Below are positions 45,461 to 55,691 of a stretch of 64,000 nucleotides of DNA, piece after piece (within the stretch, counting starts at the first letter, position 1; each line of letters starts with the position of its first letter). Under the pieces are notes generated by a model that ran no database searches, was not told the DNA's origin, and worked only from the letters and a program-made list of their open reading frames with translations. Source of the DNA: Vibrio lentus (GTDB lineage: Bacteria; Pseudomonadota; Gammaproteobacteria; Enterobacterales; Vibrionaceae); assembly GCF_030409755.1 (NCBI RefSeq), contig NZ_JAUFQE010000003.1, forward strand, positions 62,001 through 126,000, read 5' to 3'. Made by a program: the position numbers and the translations under genes.

Positions 45461-45811
45461 ATGATGAAGTCGAATATATACGCAATGTCAGATGAAGCAC
45501 TGATCAGTGAACTTGGCCGTCGAATCGAAAGACGAAGGCTCGATCACCGTTCGTCACTTACTCAAGCACAGTTAGCTAAAAAGGCCGGAATCAGCCGGTC
45601 AACATACCAAAATATGATAGAGGGTAGATCAACCCTAATAAACGTCATCAAGGTACTCAGAGTGTTAGATTCATTGGAAGGCATTGAATCTTTCCTACCA
45701 GACCCTGGAATTAGCCCAGTACAACTTCTCAAAATGAAAGGGAAAGTACGCCAAAGGGTAAAGCTGGCCTCAACGCCACAACAACCTAAAGAGGAGGACT
45801 TAGATTGGTAG
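45461..45811 (+). CDS. hipB: HipB-like XRE antitoxin/repressor (system 2)
   Basis: A 116-residue protein with an XRE helix-turn-helix: L-T-Q-A-Q-L-A-K-K-A-G-I-S-R-S-T-Y-Q-N-M. A C-terminal extension is basic then acidic. It overlaps the following hipA by seven bases and would repress the operon. The inverted repeat at 45385-45403 is its best operator candidate. It is clearly different in sequence from the HipB at 44392, so the modules are not recent duplicates. Confidence 0.82.
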   Translation: MMKSNIYAMSDEALISELGRRIERRRLDHRSSLTQAQLAKKAGISRSTYQNMIEGRSTLINVIKVLRVLDSLEGIESFLPDPGISPVQLLKMKGKVRQRVKLASTPQQPKEEDLDW

Positions 45812-47121
45812 GCAAGAAATACGACACAGCAAAAGTCAGTATATTCGGTAAAGATGTCGGCGCTCTAGCTGAAGATACTACGACCGGAATCGTTAGCTTT
45901 GAATACTTCGATGAGTGGCTAAAAACTGGGTTTGCCATTTCACAAAGACTCCCTCTTGAGGCTGGCACGTTTAGTTTTCCCACTCTGAATTATCCAACCT
46001 ATAAAGGCCTACCTGCAGCCTTCGCAGATACTCTACCCGATGACTTTGGTAATGCCGTAATCAATGCCTGGCTTGCACGCCAGGGCCGAGACCCACAATC
46101 TTTCAGTGCATTGGAAAGACTGCTCTATACCGGTTCACGAGGTATGGGAGCTCTTGAGTACACACCCGCATTAGCTGACACGAATAAAAAACAAGATGAA
46201 TCAATTAAACTCGACTCACTTGTGGCAATGGCGCAACTCGTCCTTGACGAAAGAAACAACCTAGATGAAACCATCATCAATGAGCAGGAAGCGGAGCAAG
46301 CCTTAACTGGCATCCTTCAAGTCGGCACCTCAGCTGGCGGTGCTAGAGCTAAAGCTGTTATCGCAGTCAACTCAGATCGCACGCAAATACGCTCAGGTCA
46401 GGTAAATGCTCCCAAAGGCTTCGAACACTTCCTATTAAAGTTTGATGGCGTTGTCGAACGCTCATCCACTAGTGAGGTATTTGGTGATCCTAAGGGCTTC
46501 GGCTTAATGGAATATGCCTATTACTTAATGGCCAAAAAAGCCGGAATCGATATCTCACATTGTGAATTATTAAAAGAAAACGGGCGTGCTCACTTCATGA
46601 CAAAACGATTTGACCGCGTTGGAAACGAAAAAGTGCATTATCAATCTTTATGCGCTATGGATCACGCAGATTTCAAACAACCTGGCGGTTACAGTTATGA
46701 AGAACTCTTCACCCTATTGCGCTCACTGAGACTTGATCGACTATCAGCACTTGAAGTGTTTAGACGCATGGCCTTTAACGTGATTGCCCGCAACCACGAT
46801 GACCACACAAAAAACTGGGGATTCGTTATCAATAGTACGAACAAGTGGGAACTCGCGCCAGCATTCGATCTAGCATATAGCTACAAACCCGGCTCGCCTT
46901 GGGTAGAGAGCCATCAAATGTCGATCAACGGTAAGCGAGACAATTTTACCAAACAAGACTTACTAGGAGTCGTACCTCCATCACTACAAGGTGAGGCAGA
47001 AGCTATTTTAAGTGAGGTTCATGCCACCGTGACAACATGGCGAGAAATAGCAAGAGACGTAGGTGTCGAACCATCGTTCCTTGATGAAATAGAGTCCAAC
47101 CACAGACTCAACCTAGTATGA
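45805..47121 (+). CDS. hipA: HipA-family Ser/Thr kinase toxin (system 2)
   Basis: A 438-residue protein with TTG start behind GAGGAGG. It has the HipA N-terminal domain (L-P-D-D-F-G, A-L-E-R-L-L-Y-T-G-S-R-G-M-G) and the kinase core R-N-H-D-D-H-T-K-N-W-G-F and A-P-A-F-D-L-A-Y. The catalytic residues are present. It is translationally coupled to the hipB upstream. A hairpin terminator follows. This is the longer YjjJ-like branch of HipA by length. Confidence 0.88.
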   Translation: MVGKKYDTAKVSIFGKDVGALAEDTTTGIVSFEYFDEWLKTGFAISQRLPLEAGTFSFPTLNYPTYKGLPAAFADTLPDDFGNAVINAWLARQGRDPQSFSALERLLYTGSRGMGALEYTPALADTNKKQDESIKLDSLVAMAQLVLDERNNLDETIINEQEAEQALTGILQVGTSAGGARAKAVIAVNSDRTQIRSGQVNAPKGFEHFLLKFDGVVERSSTSEVFGDPKGFGLMEYAYYLMAKKAGIDISHCELLKENGRAHFMTKRFDRVGNEKVHYQSLCAMDHADFKQPGGYSYEELFTLLRSLRLDRLSALEVFRRMAFNVIARNHDDHTKNWGFVINSTNKWELAPAFDLAYSYKPGSPWVESHQMSINGKRDNFTKQDLLGVVPPSLQGEAEAILSEVHATVTTWREIARDVGVEPSFLDEIESNHRLNLV

Positions 47122-47128
47122 TTACAAT

Positions 47129-47147
47129 CGCTCCTTCGGGAGCGTTT
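47129..47147 (+). terminator. Terminator after hipBA 2
   Basis: CGCTCC-TTCG-GGAGCG followed by TTTACT. It has a stable tetraloop and lies eight bases after the hipA stop. Confidence 0.75.
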
Positions 47148-47320
47148 ACTCTCTACCTGAATATTTGAAGTATCAACTTAACAAACAAGTGAATCGAAGC
47201 ACGCAGTAAGGTGCTGACGATCCCGGCTGAGAGGCTTGTTAGCAGGGCTTACCAAATACAAGCAATTCAACACCTCATAGAAAAGTATAACGATACATCA
47301 GTCTCGATACATCAGTCACA

Positions 47321-49508
47321 ACGGGTGAAAATTCAGCCTGTGAAGTTTCTGTCGAGTAGACGACACTTGTTACCAAGTGCCGCCCCTCTAAGAACTGTAC
47401 GTGCAACTTTCACTGCATACAGCTCAAGCCTCCGCTAAGGCGTATTACGTTACCCAGCAATCACAATGCAGCTAAAGCAGGTTCGAACCATGAGTTTCGT
47501 CCCAATTTCTTTGCCTTTCGTTCTTTAAGGAAAGGTTCGTAAAAAGGATCATAAGGCGTTGCCTTGCTCATAATTTTTACATGCCTTTTAATTGGCGTTT
47601 TGGCTATCTGAACTAGATTAAAATGACAATCCATATTCGCGATCTTTTGCCAACCATGGAATTGCCATTCACCTCGTCGGTTCAAGTAATATTTTCTACG
47701 CACCCAATCTTTGTTTTTCGTTGGATGACGCCTTACCGCCCAACGCCATAACAACCAGAAAAGTTGATGACTTACATAGTCGAAAGTTCGCTTTGCCACG
47801 CAATGACGATAATAATTCGCCCAACCTCTCAGTTTTGGATTCAGTATTTTAATCAGATCGTTCACTGGAATTGTTGCGTGCTTTTTGATGAGTTCACGTA
47901 AGTTACCCAAAAATGACAGTACGTTGCTCTTACTTGGTTTAATAAGCAGTTTGCCTTTGTACTTTCTGAGATTAAATCCCAAAAAATCAAAACCATCATT
48001 TATATGAGTTACGTGTGTTTTCTCTTCAGAAAGTGTTAAACCTCTTTCTTCTAGAAAGCTAATTAGCTGCGGTTTGATGTTGTTCACCAAAACTTCCTTT
48101 GAAGTCCCAGTTATTACAAAATCATCAGCGTATCCAATGAAGTTGACTCTATCGCCAGTTTTACGTGCTACCGACTTAACCAGATTTTCTAAACCTGCTA
48201 ACGTCAACAGCATAAGCGTTGGGGAAATTATACCGCCTTGAGGCGTCCCCTCTGCTGTCTTGTAAAACAGTCCTTTATCGATAAAACCGCACTCAAGCCA
48301 TTGCTTCAACATTCGTTTATCCGTTTGAATGTTATCGATTAGCCACTGATGACCAATTTTATCGAAACAAGCCTTAATGTCCCCCTCAAGAACCCATTGT
48401 GCTGAACGTTTAAGACCCAAGCATTTGAAGCATTGTTCGATTGCATCGGCTGTGCTTCTATTAGGTCGAAAACCATAGCTATTTAGGTCAGCAATGGTCT
48501 CAGAGATAGGCTCCAAGGCAAGTAGATAAAGCGCTTGTTGCGCTCGATCTATCATGCACGGAATACCTAAAGGTCTGAGTTTGCCGTTTTTCTTGGGGAT
48601 ATAGATACGTCTGAGTGGTTTAGCTTTGTAGCCTTTCCGACTCAATTGATTAACCGCTGCCACACGACGAGCATCCGTATTCCAGATGATGCATCGATTC
48701 CTGGCGTTTTGCTGCCTTTATTTTGTGACACTCGTTTAACCGCAAGAAGTTTTGCCGCTTTCGAGTGAGTTAGTATCCACTGCAATGCTTTCGCCTTACT
48801 GCGTTTACCTTCTCGAGTTGCTTTTGCAATGCGTATTTGAAGCTTTAATACGTGTTGTTCGACGGCTTTCCAGTTAATGGATTGCCATCGAGTGCCGTTA
48901 GGAGAGGCACTAACTTCTTTTGAAGCTACCATTTGCATTTCTCCTTGAATAAAGTTCTTCAAATTATCTTGCAACGGGAGACCAGCTAGAAGTCAGCTCG
49001 CTTTCGCGCCAGATAACAACCTGTATCCGCATCATTACAACACGGCTTTCGCTTTTTCTAGCCTCCTTTACCTGCACCACTATCGGCTGTCTTTGCAGAC
49101 CGCTTTCCCAAAGGGAGAAGTACAGGCTTACCCTGTTCCGTATGTCGCGCAACGTCGGGTTAGATGCCCACTATAATGCGGAGAGCGTCTTGATCACGAA
49201 AGAGCACTGTCCAATCTCTTTCCTACTCTCATGCCTTTTGGCCACAGCGTATTAACCACTTCCGCTGATCCACGTATAACGCATCTTAAATGGATTCACT
49301 TACGTTCATCATACCAACACCCTAGCACTCACCCGATTGTGGTTATCAGGAGGAACGTCCTCTCACGAATTCATTCCCGCTCAGCAAAGGCTGAACTTCG
49401 TTACATTGTCGGGTTCGCTGCTTTATTCAGAACCCTAGGGTCATCTGGTGATACAGATGGTTCACACTTGTTGCGGTGAACAGCACTTCATACGACTTCA
49501 GGTCGCAC
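47321..49508 (-). mobile_element. Group II intron, copy 2 (diverged)
   Basis: A related intron of the same length as copy 1 (about 2188 bases), with the same 5' end (GTGCGACC read from 49508), domain V and 3' end. It is diverged at many positions from copies 1 and 3. Its maturase is frameshifted. The 5' exon resembles that of copy 1 for about 45 bases; the 3' exon does not. Confidence 0.82.
47461..48932 (-). pseudogene. ltrA: Frameshifted group II intron maturase (copy 2)
   Basis: Two frames, from ATG 48932 to 48642 and from 48663 to 47461, align with the intact maturase of copy 1. They are separated by a one-base deletion near 48690, where copy 1 reads G-I-D-G-V-I-W-N and this copy goes out of frame after G-I-D. 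The YADD catalytic motif and the maturase domain lie in the second part. It is inactive unless rescued by another copy acting in trans. Confidence 0.85.
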
Positions 49509-49846
49509 GGACAATTCCGTGTCAGTGACTTTTCTAAATTAGCAATTCATGGATAACTACAGATATGGGAAATCACTCAATTTAGTGTTCTGTATTGATG
49601 GAGCAGATCACTTGTGCTTTTTCATAGACTCGTATAGGAATGAGTGATCGTGGTTTCTAATTTAGCGATTGGCGCATTATCTGAGGTCTGAGCAATCTCT
49701 AAATCACAGGCCCAATTCACCGTACCACTTCAGTTATGAGCTAAGCTCTTAGCTTCTTTTGTGTCTAAAGTCATCACCATGTTGAAAAGCTCCTCAAAAT
49801 ATCTATGTTTAATAGACGATATTAATTTGTAAGGATTATTTTTAGT
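49509..49846. other. 338-base gap, no gene
   Basis: Only the 5' exon of intron copy 2 and AT-rich sequence are seen here. No supported gene. Confidence 0.4.
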
Positions 49847-50317
49847 ATGAGTACAACTCCTATCAACATTCTGTTTGTTTGCGTTAAAAAAGGCGTAAGA
49901 GCGGCTATCGCTAAAGCAATTGTAGAGCAGCAATCTAATGGGATGGTACAAGCAACTTGCTCAGGGTTTGAGACTGGAGGAACACCCCAAGCTATCTTAG
50001 ACGAATTGTCTAACTTACTTTGTGTACCTATACAGACCGAAAGCAAAACTGTTTTTGAATACAAAAAGACAAAAGAAAACTTCGATTACGTGATTACGCT
50101 ATGTGACCAAATAAGTATTGAGCAGTGTAATTTGTTTGTTGAATGCGTAAACGTGGTTTATTCACACATACCCAACAAGCTTCGCTGGAATATCCCCAAC
50201 CTTGGAGCCGCCCTAGAATTATCAGGGAATGACAGAACCATGTTTGTAAAAGAGGTCGTAGACCAAATAACCTTTGAAGTGTCGCAACTCGTTGTAAAAA
50301 CTCAACTAAAAAGCTGA
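49847..50317 (+). CDS. Low-molecular-weight phosphatase / ArsC-like protein
   Basis: A 156-residue soluble protein starting M-S-T-T-P-I-N-I-L-F-V-C-V-K-K-G-V-R. The C-x5-R loop (C-V-K-K-G-V-R) is the phosphate-binding P-loop of LMW protein tyrosine phosphatases and ArsC arsenate reductases, although the usual N-x-A-R-S is replaced by K-G-V-R-A. The partner acidic residue could be in D-Y-V-I-T-L-C-D. No other arsenic genes are present. It may be a phosphatase or a degenerate relative. It stands alone between an intron and a repeat. Confidence 0.6.
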   Translation: MSTTPINILFVCVKKGVRAAIAKAIVEQQSNGMVQATCSGFETGGTPQAILDELSNLLCVPIQTESKTVFEYKKTKENFDYVITLCDQISIEQCNLFVECVNVVYSHIPNKLRWNIPNLGAALELSGNDRTMFVKEVVDQITFEVSQLVVKTQLKS

Positions 50318-50700
50318 ACTACTTCTCATGTAAGGCTACACCTTAAGCTGCTGAAGCAACAATAAGGCTAGTGCAAGTTAAGTGAAGATGTTACTTATCT
50401 CAGTTACAAAAGGAGCATAGGACTATTATCACTCAACGCGTTCTTTCTGCCATCACGGTTCCGTACCTCACTCTCACTGCAAGTGTTTAAAACTAAGAAG
50501 TAGTAGTCACTGGTCTATCAATCTTTGGGCACTGACTTTTCAGAGTCCTAGAAAAGCCTAATGAGTATTCCTTGAACCTTAGAGCACCTCCTAGCTTAAC
50601 GCCAAGGTATAGAATAATGCTTCGCTTAACAGAGTGTTAAATCTCGTGATAACAGAGTCTTACCTTTTCAAAGTCACACTTTCGATGTCCACTAGAAAAA

Positions 50701-51320
50701 AAAATATCCGCCTTCTTAGAAGGCGGTTTTGCTTTATAACCCCCTAGAAGGGGGCGTCCACGCTATCAGTTCTTCAATAACTGCAGTTGTTGTTCATACT
50801 CTATGTCCTGTTTATCTTGGTGTCGGACATATCGTCGAATGACTTCTTCATTCACACCGACCGTATCTACAAAATACCCTCTAGCCCAAAAGTGATTTCC
50901 CCATAGTTTCTTACGTATATGTGGAAATTTATTGAAAAGTCTAATTGCTGTCCGGCCCTTTAAAACTCCTAACAAACTCGAGATCGACAACTTGGGAGGA
51001 ATAATGACAACAAGATGAACATGATCTGGTTGAACATTTAACTCTAAAACCTCGCAGTCTTTCATATTGCACAAAATATAAATTGAACGATAAAGCTCCT
51101 TTCCAACCTTATCTTTCAAAATCTTATATCTATACTTTGGAGTCCAAACTATATGGTATTTGCAACGCCAATAGACATGTGATGAACTTCTGTAATCGCC
51201 CATGTGGTTGTTTCCTCTTACTTGTGGTGAATAAGAGGTTACTTCTAACATGGGCACTTCTTCAGGCTATAGCCTAGAGGAACAATCACCACCGCCCTAG
51301 GCGGTGGTTTTGAGGAGCCA
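50701..51320 (-). mobile_element. IS200/IS605-type insertion sequence (copy B)
   Basis: Essentially identical to copy A at 35731-36350 but in opposite orientation. Its target can be read exactly from the empty site in repeat copy 1 (about 11462-11475): on the minus strand the element is preceded by TTTAT and followed by TTTTCTAGTGGAC. Confidence 0.92.
50766..51203 (-). CDS. tnpA: IS200-type TnpA (HUH Y1 transposase)
   Basis: A 145-residue transposase identical to the protein at 35848-36285, with the H-V-H motif in Q-P-D-H-V-H-L-V-V and the C-terminal Tyr helix. It starts at ATG 51203 behind AGAGGAAACAACCAC. With two identical intact copies present, the family has moved recently. Confidence 0.92.
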   Translation of the reverse strand: MGDYRSSSHVYWRCKYHIVWTPKYRYKILKDKVGKELYRSIYILCNMKDCEVLELNVQPDHVHLVVIIPPKLSISSLLGVLKGRTAIRLFNKFPHIRKKLWGNHFWARGYFVDTVGVNEEVIRRYVRHQDKQDIEYEQQLQLLKN

Positions 51321-51442
51321 ATAAACTATATTTTTTTACAATCTAGTCTACTGTTAAAAATAGAAGGGATTCTTCTAATAACGTCATCAATTGGCAATCA
51401 GAACACAGAGATTCTGTCGCCTAGGCTAGAAAAGGAAACACT

Positions 51443-51646
51443 ATGGTTTTACAATCATGCCGCATCACTTTCACCAATCAAAATATCTTTATTTGTCAGT
51501 CAGTCGAGCATTCTCTCAGCCTTCTTGAGGCTGAAATTAACAATGGTATTTCAAAAGTTAGAATCGAAGCTAGTGATGGTTATGAGGTTCACTCCTATCA
51601 TTTTGATTCGATTGAGGAGTCCATTGAAAGCCTCATGAACCTCTAA
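51443..51646 (+). CDS. Hypothetical protein, 67 residues (copy 2)
   Basis: Encodes the same protein as 11150-11353, in the inverted repeat copy. Same start context (AGGAAACACT before ATG). Its function is unknown. Confidence 0.5.
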   Translation: MVLQSCRITFTNQNIFICQSVEHSLSLLEAEINNGISKVRIEASDGYEVHSYHFDSIEESIESLMNL

Positions 51647-51916
51647 GGCGGCCGTGATAGATTAAGCACCTATATATAGGTTTATCCAAGTAAAATGAAG
51701 CTTAGTGAAGTGTCAGTCTGATTGGTGAAGAGCGTACGGAATTGCACTAGTCTGACTGGACGTTACAACTTTGCCCTTGCACATAATACTACCCATAATT
51801 AACACTTTATAGTTTTTAGACATCACATGAATTGTATTTTGGGAAATTCAAGTTGTCTAAAAACGCTAGCATGTTGCCGAAACTAATAACGGGGCACTTT
51901 CTAGTTAGAAAATGCC

Positions 51917-54102
51917 ACGGGTAAAAATTCAACCTGAGAGGTTTTTGTCGAGTAGACGACACTTGTTACCAAGTGCCGCCCCTCTAAGAACCGTACGTGC
52001 AACTTTCACTGCATACGGCTCAAGCCTCCACTAAGGCATCATTGATACCCAGCAACTTATAACGCAGTCGGGACAGGTTCTTTCCAAGAGTTGCGGGCTA
52101 GCCTTTTGGGTTTTCTCTTCGCCAAGTATTCTTGGTATTGAGGATCAAAAGGGGTCGCTGCACTCCTGATTTTTACGTGTCGCTCGATGGGCACTTTCGC
52201 TATTTGGAACAGATTGAAGTGACAGTCCATGTTCATGATTTTCTGCCAACCGTGAAATTGCCACTGGCCTTTACGATTAAGAAAATACTTGTGAACAATC
52301 CAGTCTTTGGACTTAGTTGGATGACGTCTAACTGCCCAGTGCCATAGCGCTTGGAATACTTTGTGGCCGACATACCCGAATACTTGTTTGGCAACACAGT
52401 GGCGATAGTAACTCGCCCATCCTCTGAGTTTCGGATTTATCAATTTGATAAGGTCATTAACAGGGATGGTTGCGTGCTTTTTAATGAGTTCTCTTAGATT
52501 TCTCAAGAATAACAACGTGTTGGATTTACTCGGTTTAATGAGCAATTTCCCTTTGTACTTCCTATGATTGAAGCCCAGAAAGTCAAAGCCATCATCAATA
52601 TGAGTGATCTTCGTTTTCTCTTCGGAGAGGGTTAACCCTCTTTCTGCCAGAAAGTCAGCAATCAACGGTTTGATATCATTCACTAGCACCTCCTTTGAAG
52701 AGCAGGTGACCACGAAATCATCCGCGTAACCGATAAAGTTGGCCCTAGCACCCTTTTTCAGGGCTGTAGATTTTATTTGTTGCTCTATTCCCGCGAGAGT
52801 TATTAGCATCAAAGTTGGAGAGATTATTCCACCTTGAGGTGTACCCTCATCGGTATCGTAGAACAGTCCCTTATCCACATAGCCAGACTTTAACCATTGC
52901 TCTAACATACGTTTATCTACCGTGATATTGTTCATAAGCCATTCATGCCCGATTTTGTCGAAGCAAGCTTTAATATCTCCCTCAAGAACCCATTTCGCTG
53001 ATCGCTTTAGAGCCAAACATTTGAAGCACTGACTGACCGCGTCAGCCGTGCTGCGATTTGGCCTAAACCCATAGCTATTGAGGTCGGCAAACGTTTCGGA
53101 CACAGGCTCTAATGCAAGAAGGTATAGAGCTTGTTGCGCTCTATCAATTGCATGGAATGCCTAATGGCCTGAGCTTACCGTTCTTTTTGGGAATGTAGAT
53201 ACGTTTGAGTGGTTTTGCAGAGTAAGCCTTGCGACTCAGTTGATTGACTGCTTTCATACGGCGTGCATCTGTGTTCCAGATAACACCGTCTATTCCAGAC
53301 GTTTTACTGCCTTTATTCTGAGAGACTCGTTTAACCGCAAGAAGCTTGGCTGAACGAGAATGAGTCAAGAGCCACTGTAAAGACTTCACCTTACCGTATT
53401 TCTTTTCTCTAGTTGCTTTTGCGATACGCATTTGAAGCTTTAATACGTGCGCTTCAACGGATTTCCAGTCGATGGACTGCCATTGAGCGCCGTCAGAAGA
53501 TGCACTAATCTCTTTCGAGACCATCATTTGCTTTTCTCCTTGAATAAAGTTCTTCAAATTCTCTCGCAATGGGAGACCAGTCGGAAGTGGGCTCACTTTC
53601 GTGATCAGACATAAGTCTGTATCTGCATCATTACAATGTAGCTTTCGCTTTTTCCGACCTCCTATACCTGCATCACTATCGGCCACAAAGGCTTTCCCAA
53701 AGGGAGTGATACAGGCTTACCCTGTTCCGTATGTCGCGCAATGTCAGGTTAGATGCCCACTATAGTGCGGAGAGTGCGGCGACCACGAAAAAGTACTGTC
53801 CAACCTCTTTCCAACTCTCATTGCCTTTTGGCCACAGCGTATTAACCACTTCCGCTGCTTCATCATATAACGCACCTTGAATGGATTCACATACGTTCAT
53901 CATACTGACTCCCTAGCACTTACCTGAATTGTGGTTTTCAGGAGGAACGTCCTCTCACGATTCTTTTCCCACTCAGCCCAACGGCCAAGTTTCGTTACAT
54001 TGTCCGAGCCGCTGCTTTATTCAGGCTCGTAGGTTCATCTGGTGATACAGACGGTTCACTCGTTAAGCGGTGAACAACGCTTCATACGACTTCAGGTCGC
54101 AC
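51917..54102 (-). mobile_element. Group II intron, copy 3 (near-identical to copy 1)
   Basis: 2186 bases, exactly two shorter than copy 1 because of a two-base deletion at about 53149. Otherwise it appears identical along its length. It shares at least 25 bases of 3' exon with copy 1 (GGCATTTTCTAACTAGAAAG and onward) and ten bases of 5' exon (ATTTTTGTCC). Confidence 0.87.
52057..53527 (-). pseudogene. ltrA: Frameshifted group II intron maturase (copy 3)
   Basis: Matches the copy 1 maturase except for a two-base deletion after the I-P-C codons: copy 1 reads I-P-C-M-I-D-R, whereas this copy stops right after I-P-C. The catalytic YADD region is downstream of the break, so no active enzyme is made from this copy. 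Confidence 0.88.
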
Positions 54103-54348
54103 GGACAAAAATTAGTTAGAATACGACTAAATAATTCAAGCGATTATGCAGGGACTGCTTGCTTATTATTTTTCGTTATCTTGCTTGACAAAGTCGTCTT
54201 TATTGGTAATAAGCTCATTAACTACATCTTGAGATGTATATGTGGTAGATGAGAGCATCGGCATAGACTTTCCAGCACAATGACCTTAAGGAAACATACA
54301 CCGATTAAGAGTGTAACTAAAGAGCAGCAGTGGCAGCAGCATCGAGGG
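54103..54348. other. 246-base gap, no gene
   Basis: Sequence between the intron 5' end and the AbiE stop. Nothing gene-like was found. Confidence 0.35.
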
Positions 54349-55290
54349 TTAGGCGATAAGCTGCTCTGAAATCCCTTTAAACGAAGCAAAACAGGTATCA
54401 AAGTTATGTGGCTCTGAGTTGTACACCATTGGAGCCACAAACGCCCCAAAACGTTTACGAAACTCCTCGTTGGTTTCTAGCTCTTCTAATCCCAGCTTTA
54501 ACTCATTACGTGGATCGTCGATAAACTCCTGATGTTGATTTCCATATCGCTCCTTGTCTTCTTCCAACACGGTATCAAACATCGGCTTTAACACGTCCAT
54601 ATCAATCGTATGCTCTACGCTAATGCAATGAACATCGTAGATGTGACGAACCAATGTTTCGTCATCCTTACGCTTTGGATCACGCTTGACTGACATGGTG
54701 CGGCGTAACATGGAAAGCACTTTTTCAACCAACGTCGAATCAATGGAAATACACGACATAGCGCTTACTTCGGCAGGTTGCTTGTAGCTCTGTGCTACCA
54801 GCGATGAAATAGAGCGAGATTCAACGCCTTGAAGTTCAATGGTCTCGATGAACTCAAGTTTGATATAAGGTCGTAGACACGGTGCTTGATGGTATTGTTG
54901 CGGGTACTCTATTTCGATTTCGACATAGCGATACTCATCGCGTACCGTTTTATCACTGTAATTCAGATAAGGGTGCTCAACTAACCTCGCTATGAGGTGT
55001 TCGACTAACGCCTTACGAGCTCTTTTCTTCGCACCTGTGCCCTTGTCGAGAAATTCCTGAGTTGGAATCAATTTTATGTCGACGTCTTCAGACATACGCA
55101 GGATCTTAATGTTGGACTTGGCCAAAGCTGTTCCACCTGAAAAAACGAGCCTGTGGTGCTCACTTTTCACGTTTTCCAACATGGCAAGCAGTGACACCAC
55201 CCAATAGTCCTTTTCCGTGATCGATGGGTTACCTAAGTCGAGGGCATCAGAGACTTCAAGAAACTGCTTTTTTAGTTTTGGTATGCTCAT
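54349..55290 (-). CDS. AbiEii/AbiGii-family nucleotidyltransferase toxin
   Basis: A 313-residue soluble protein. F-S-G-G-T-A-L-A-K-S (about 49-58) followed by M-S-E-D-V-D-I-K-L (about 66-74) is the nucleotidyltransferase active site of AbiEii toxins, with the two catalytic Asp residues. These toxins act with an AbiEi-type antitoxin in a type IV module that aborts phage infection or stabilises plasmids. The start overlaps the stop of the upstream antitoxin gene by four bases. Confidence 0.87.
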   Translation of the reverse strand: MSIPKLKKQFLEVSDALDLGNPSITEKDYWVVSLLAMLENVKSEHHRLVFSGGTALAKSNIKILRMSEDVDIKLIPTQEFLDKGTGAKKRARKALVEHLIARLVEHPYLNYSDKTVRDEYRYVEIEIEYPQQYHQAPCLRPYIKLEFIETIELQGVESRSISSLVAQSYKQPAEVSAMSCISIDSTLVEKVLSMLRRTMSVKRDPKRKDDETLVRHIYDVHCISVEHTIDMDVLKPMFDTVLEEDKERYGNQHQEFIDDPRNELKLGLEELETNEEFRKRFGAFVAPMVYNSEPHNFDTCFASFKGISEQLIA

Positions 55291-55691
55291 TGTCGATTAT
55301 TCAATACTCTGTTACCAACCTTAAGGCTGCGGTTGAAATGCTTAGAATCCCACGTGTATCTGATGGACGCTGGTATTTGAGTGGACTGTCCATTGATGCT
55401 CTTCAATGACATGGCATCCATCTCAAAGTCTACACCGCGCAATTTTAGGATCTCACGCATGATTGCGTCAGGACCACCGGGGTTCATTGGCATTGGTTTA
55501 TTAGTTAGGCTGTTGATCGTTGACTTGGTGTATAAGCCATACCCTATTTTCATCAGTACACCTTTATCCACCAGTTTTTTCAAGACACGACCAATTTGGT
55601 CATAGCTCGCATAGTTGTCGAAATCTTTACGTTCGAACACATAGCGGCGAGAGCGTTTTATCTTTTGATAAATACGGTCAGTTGCTGTCAT
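55287..55691 (-). CDS. DUF6088/AbiEi-type antitoxin
   Basis: A 134-residue protein with an N-terminal winged-helix-like part (R-I-Y-Q-K-I-K-R-S-R-R-Y-V-F, then V-L-K-K-L-V-D-K-G-V-L-M-K-I-G-Y-G-L-Y). This is the pattern of AbiEi/DUF6088 antitoxins, which bind their own promoter. AGGAGG lies about six bases before the ATG. It is coupled by ATGA overlap to the AbiEii toxin, together forming a stabilisation or phage-abortion module. Confidence 0.8.
   Translation of the reverse strand: MTATDRIYQKIKRSRRYVFERKDFDNYASYDQIGRVLKKLVDKGVLMKIGYGLYTKSTINSLTNKPMPMNPGGPDAIMREILKLRGVDFEMDAMSLKSINGQSTQIPASIRYTWDSKHFNRSLKVGNRVLNNRQ

Larger units (their letters stand above)
50497..51896. repeat. 0.78-kb repeat, copy 2, inverted and split by IS200-type element
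   Basis: Matches 10894-11677 in reverse complement with few differences. It is interrupted at 50701-51320 by IS200-type copy B. At its right end it runs straight into the 3' exon of group II intron copy 3. Confidence 0.85.
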
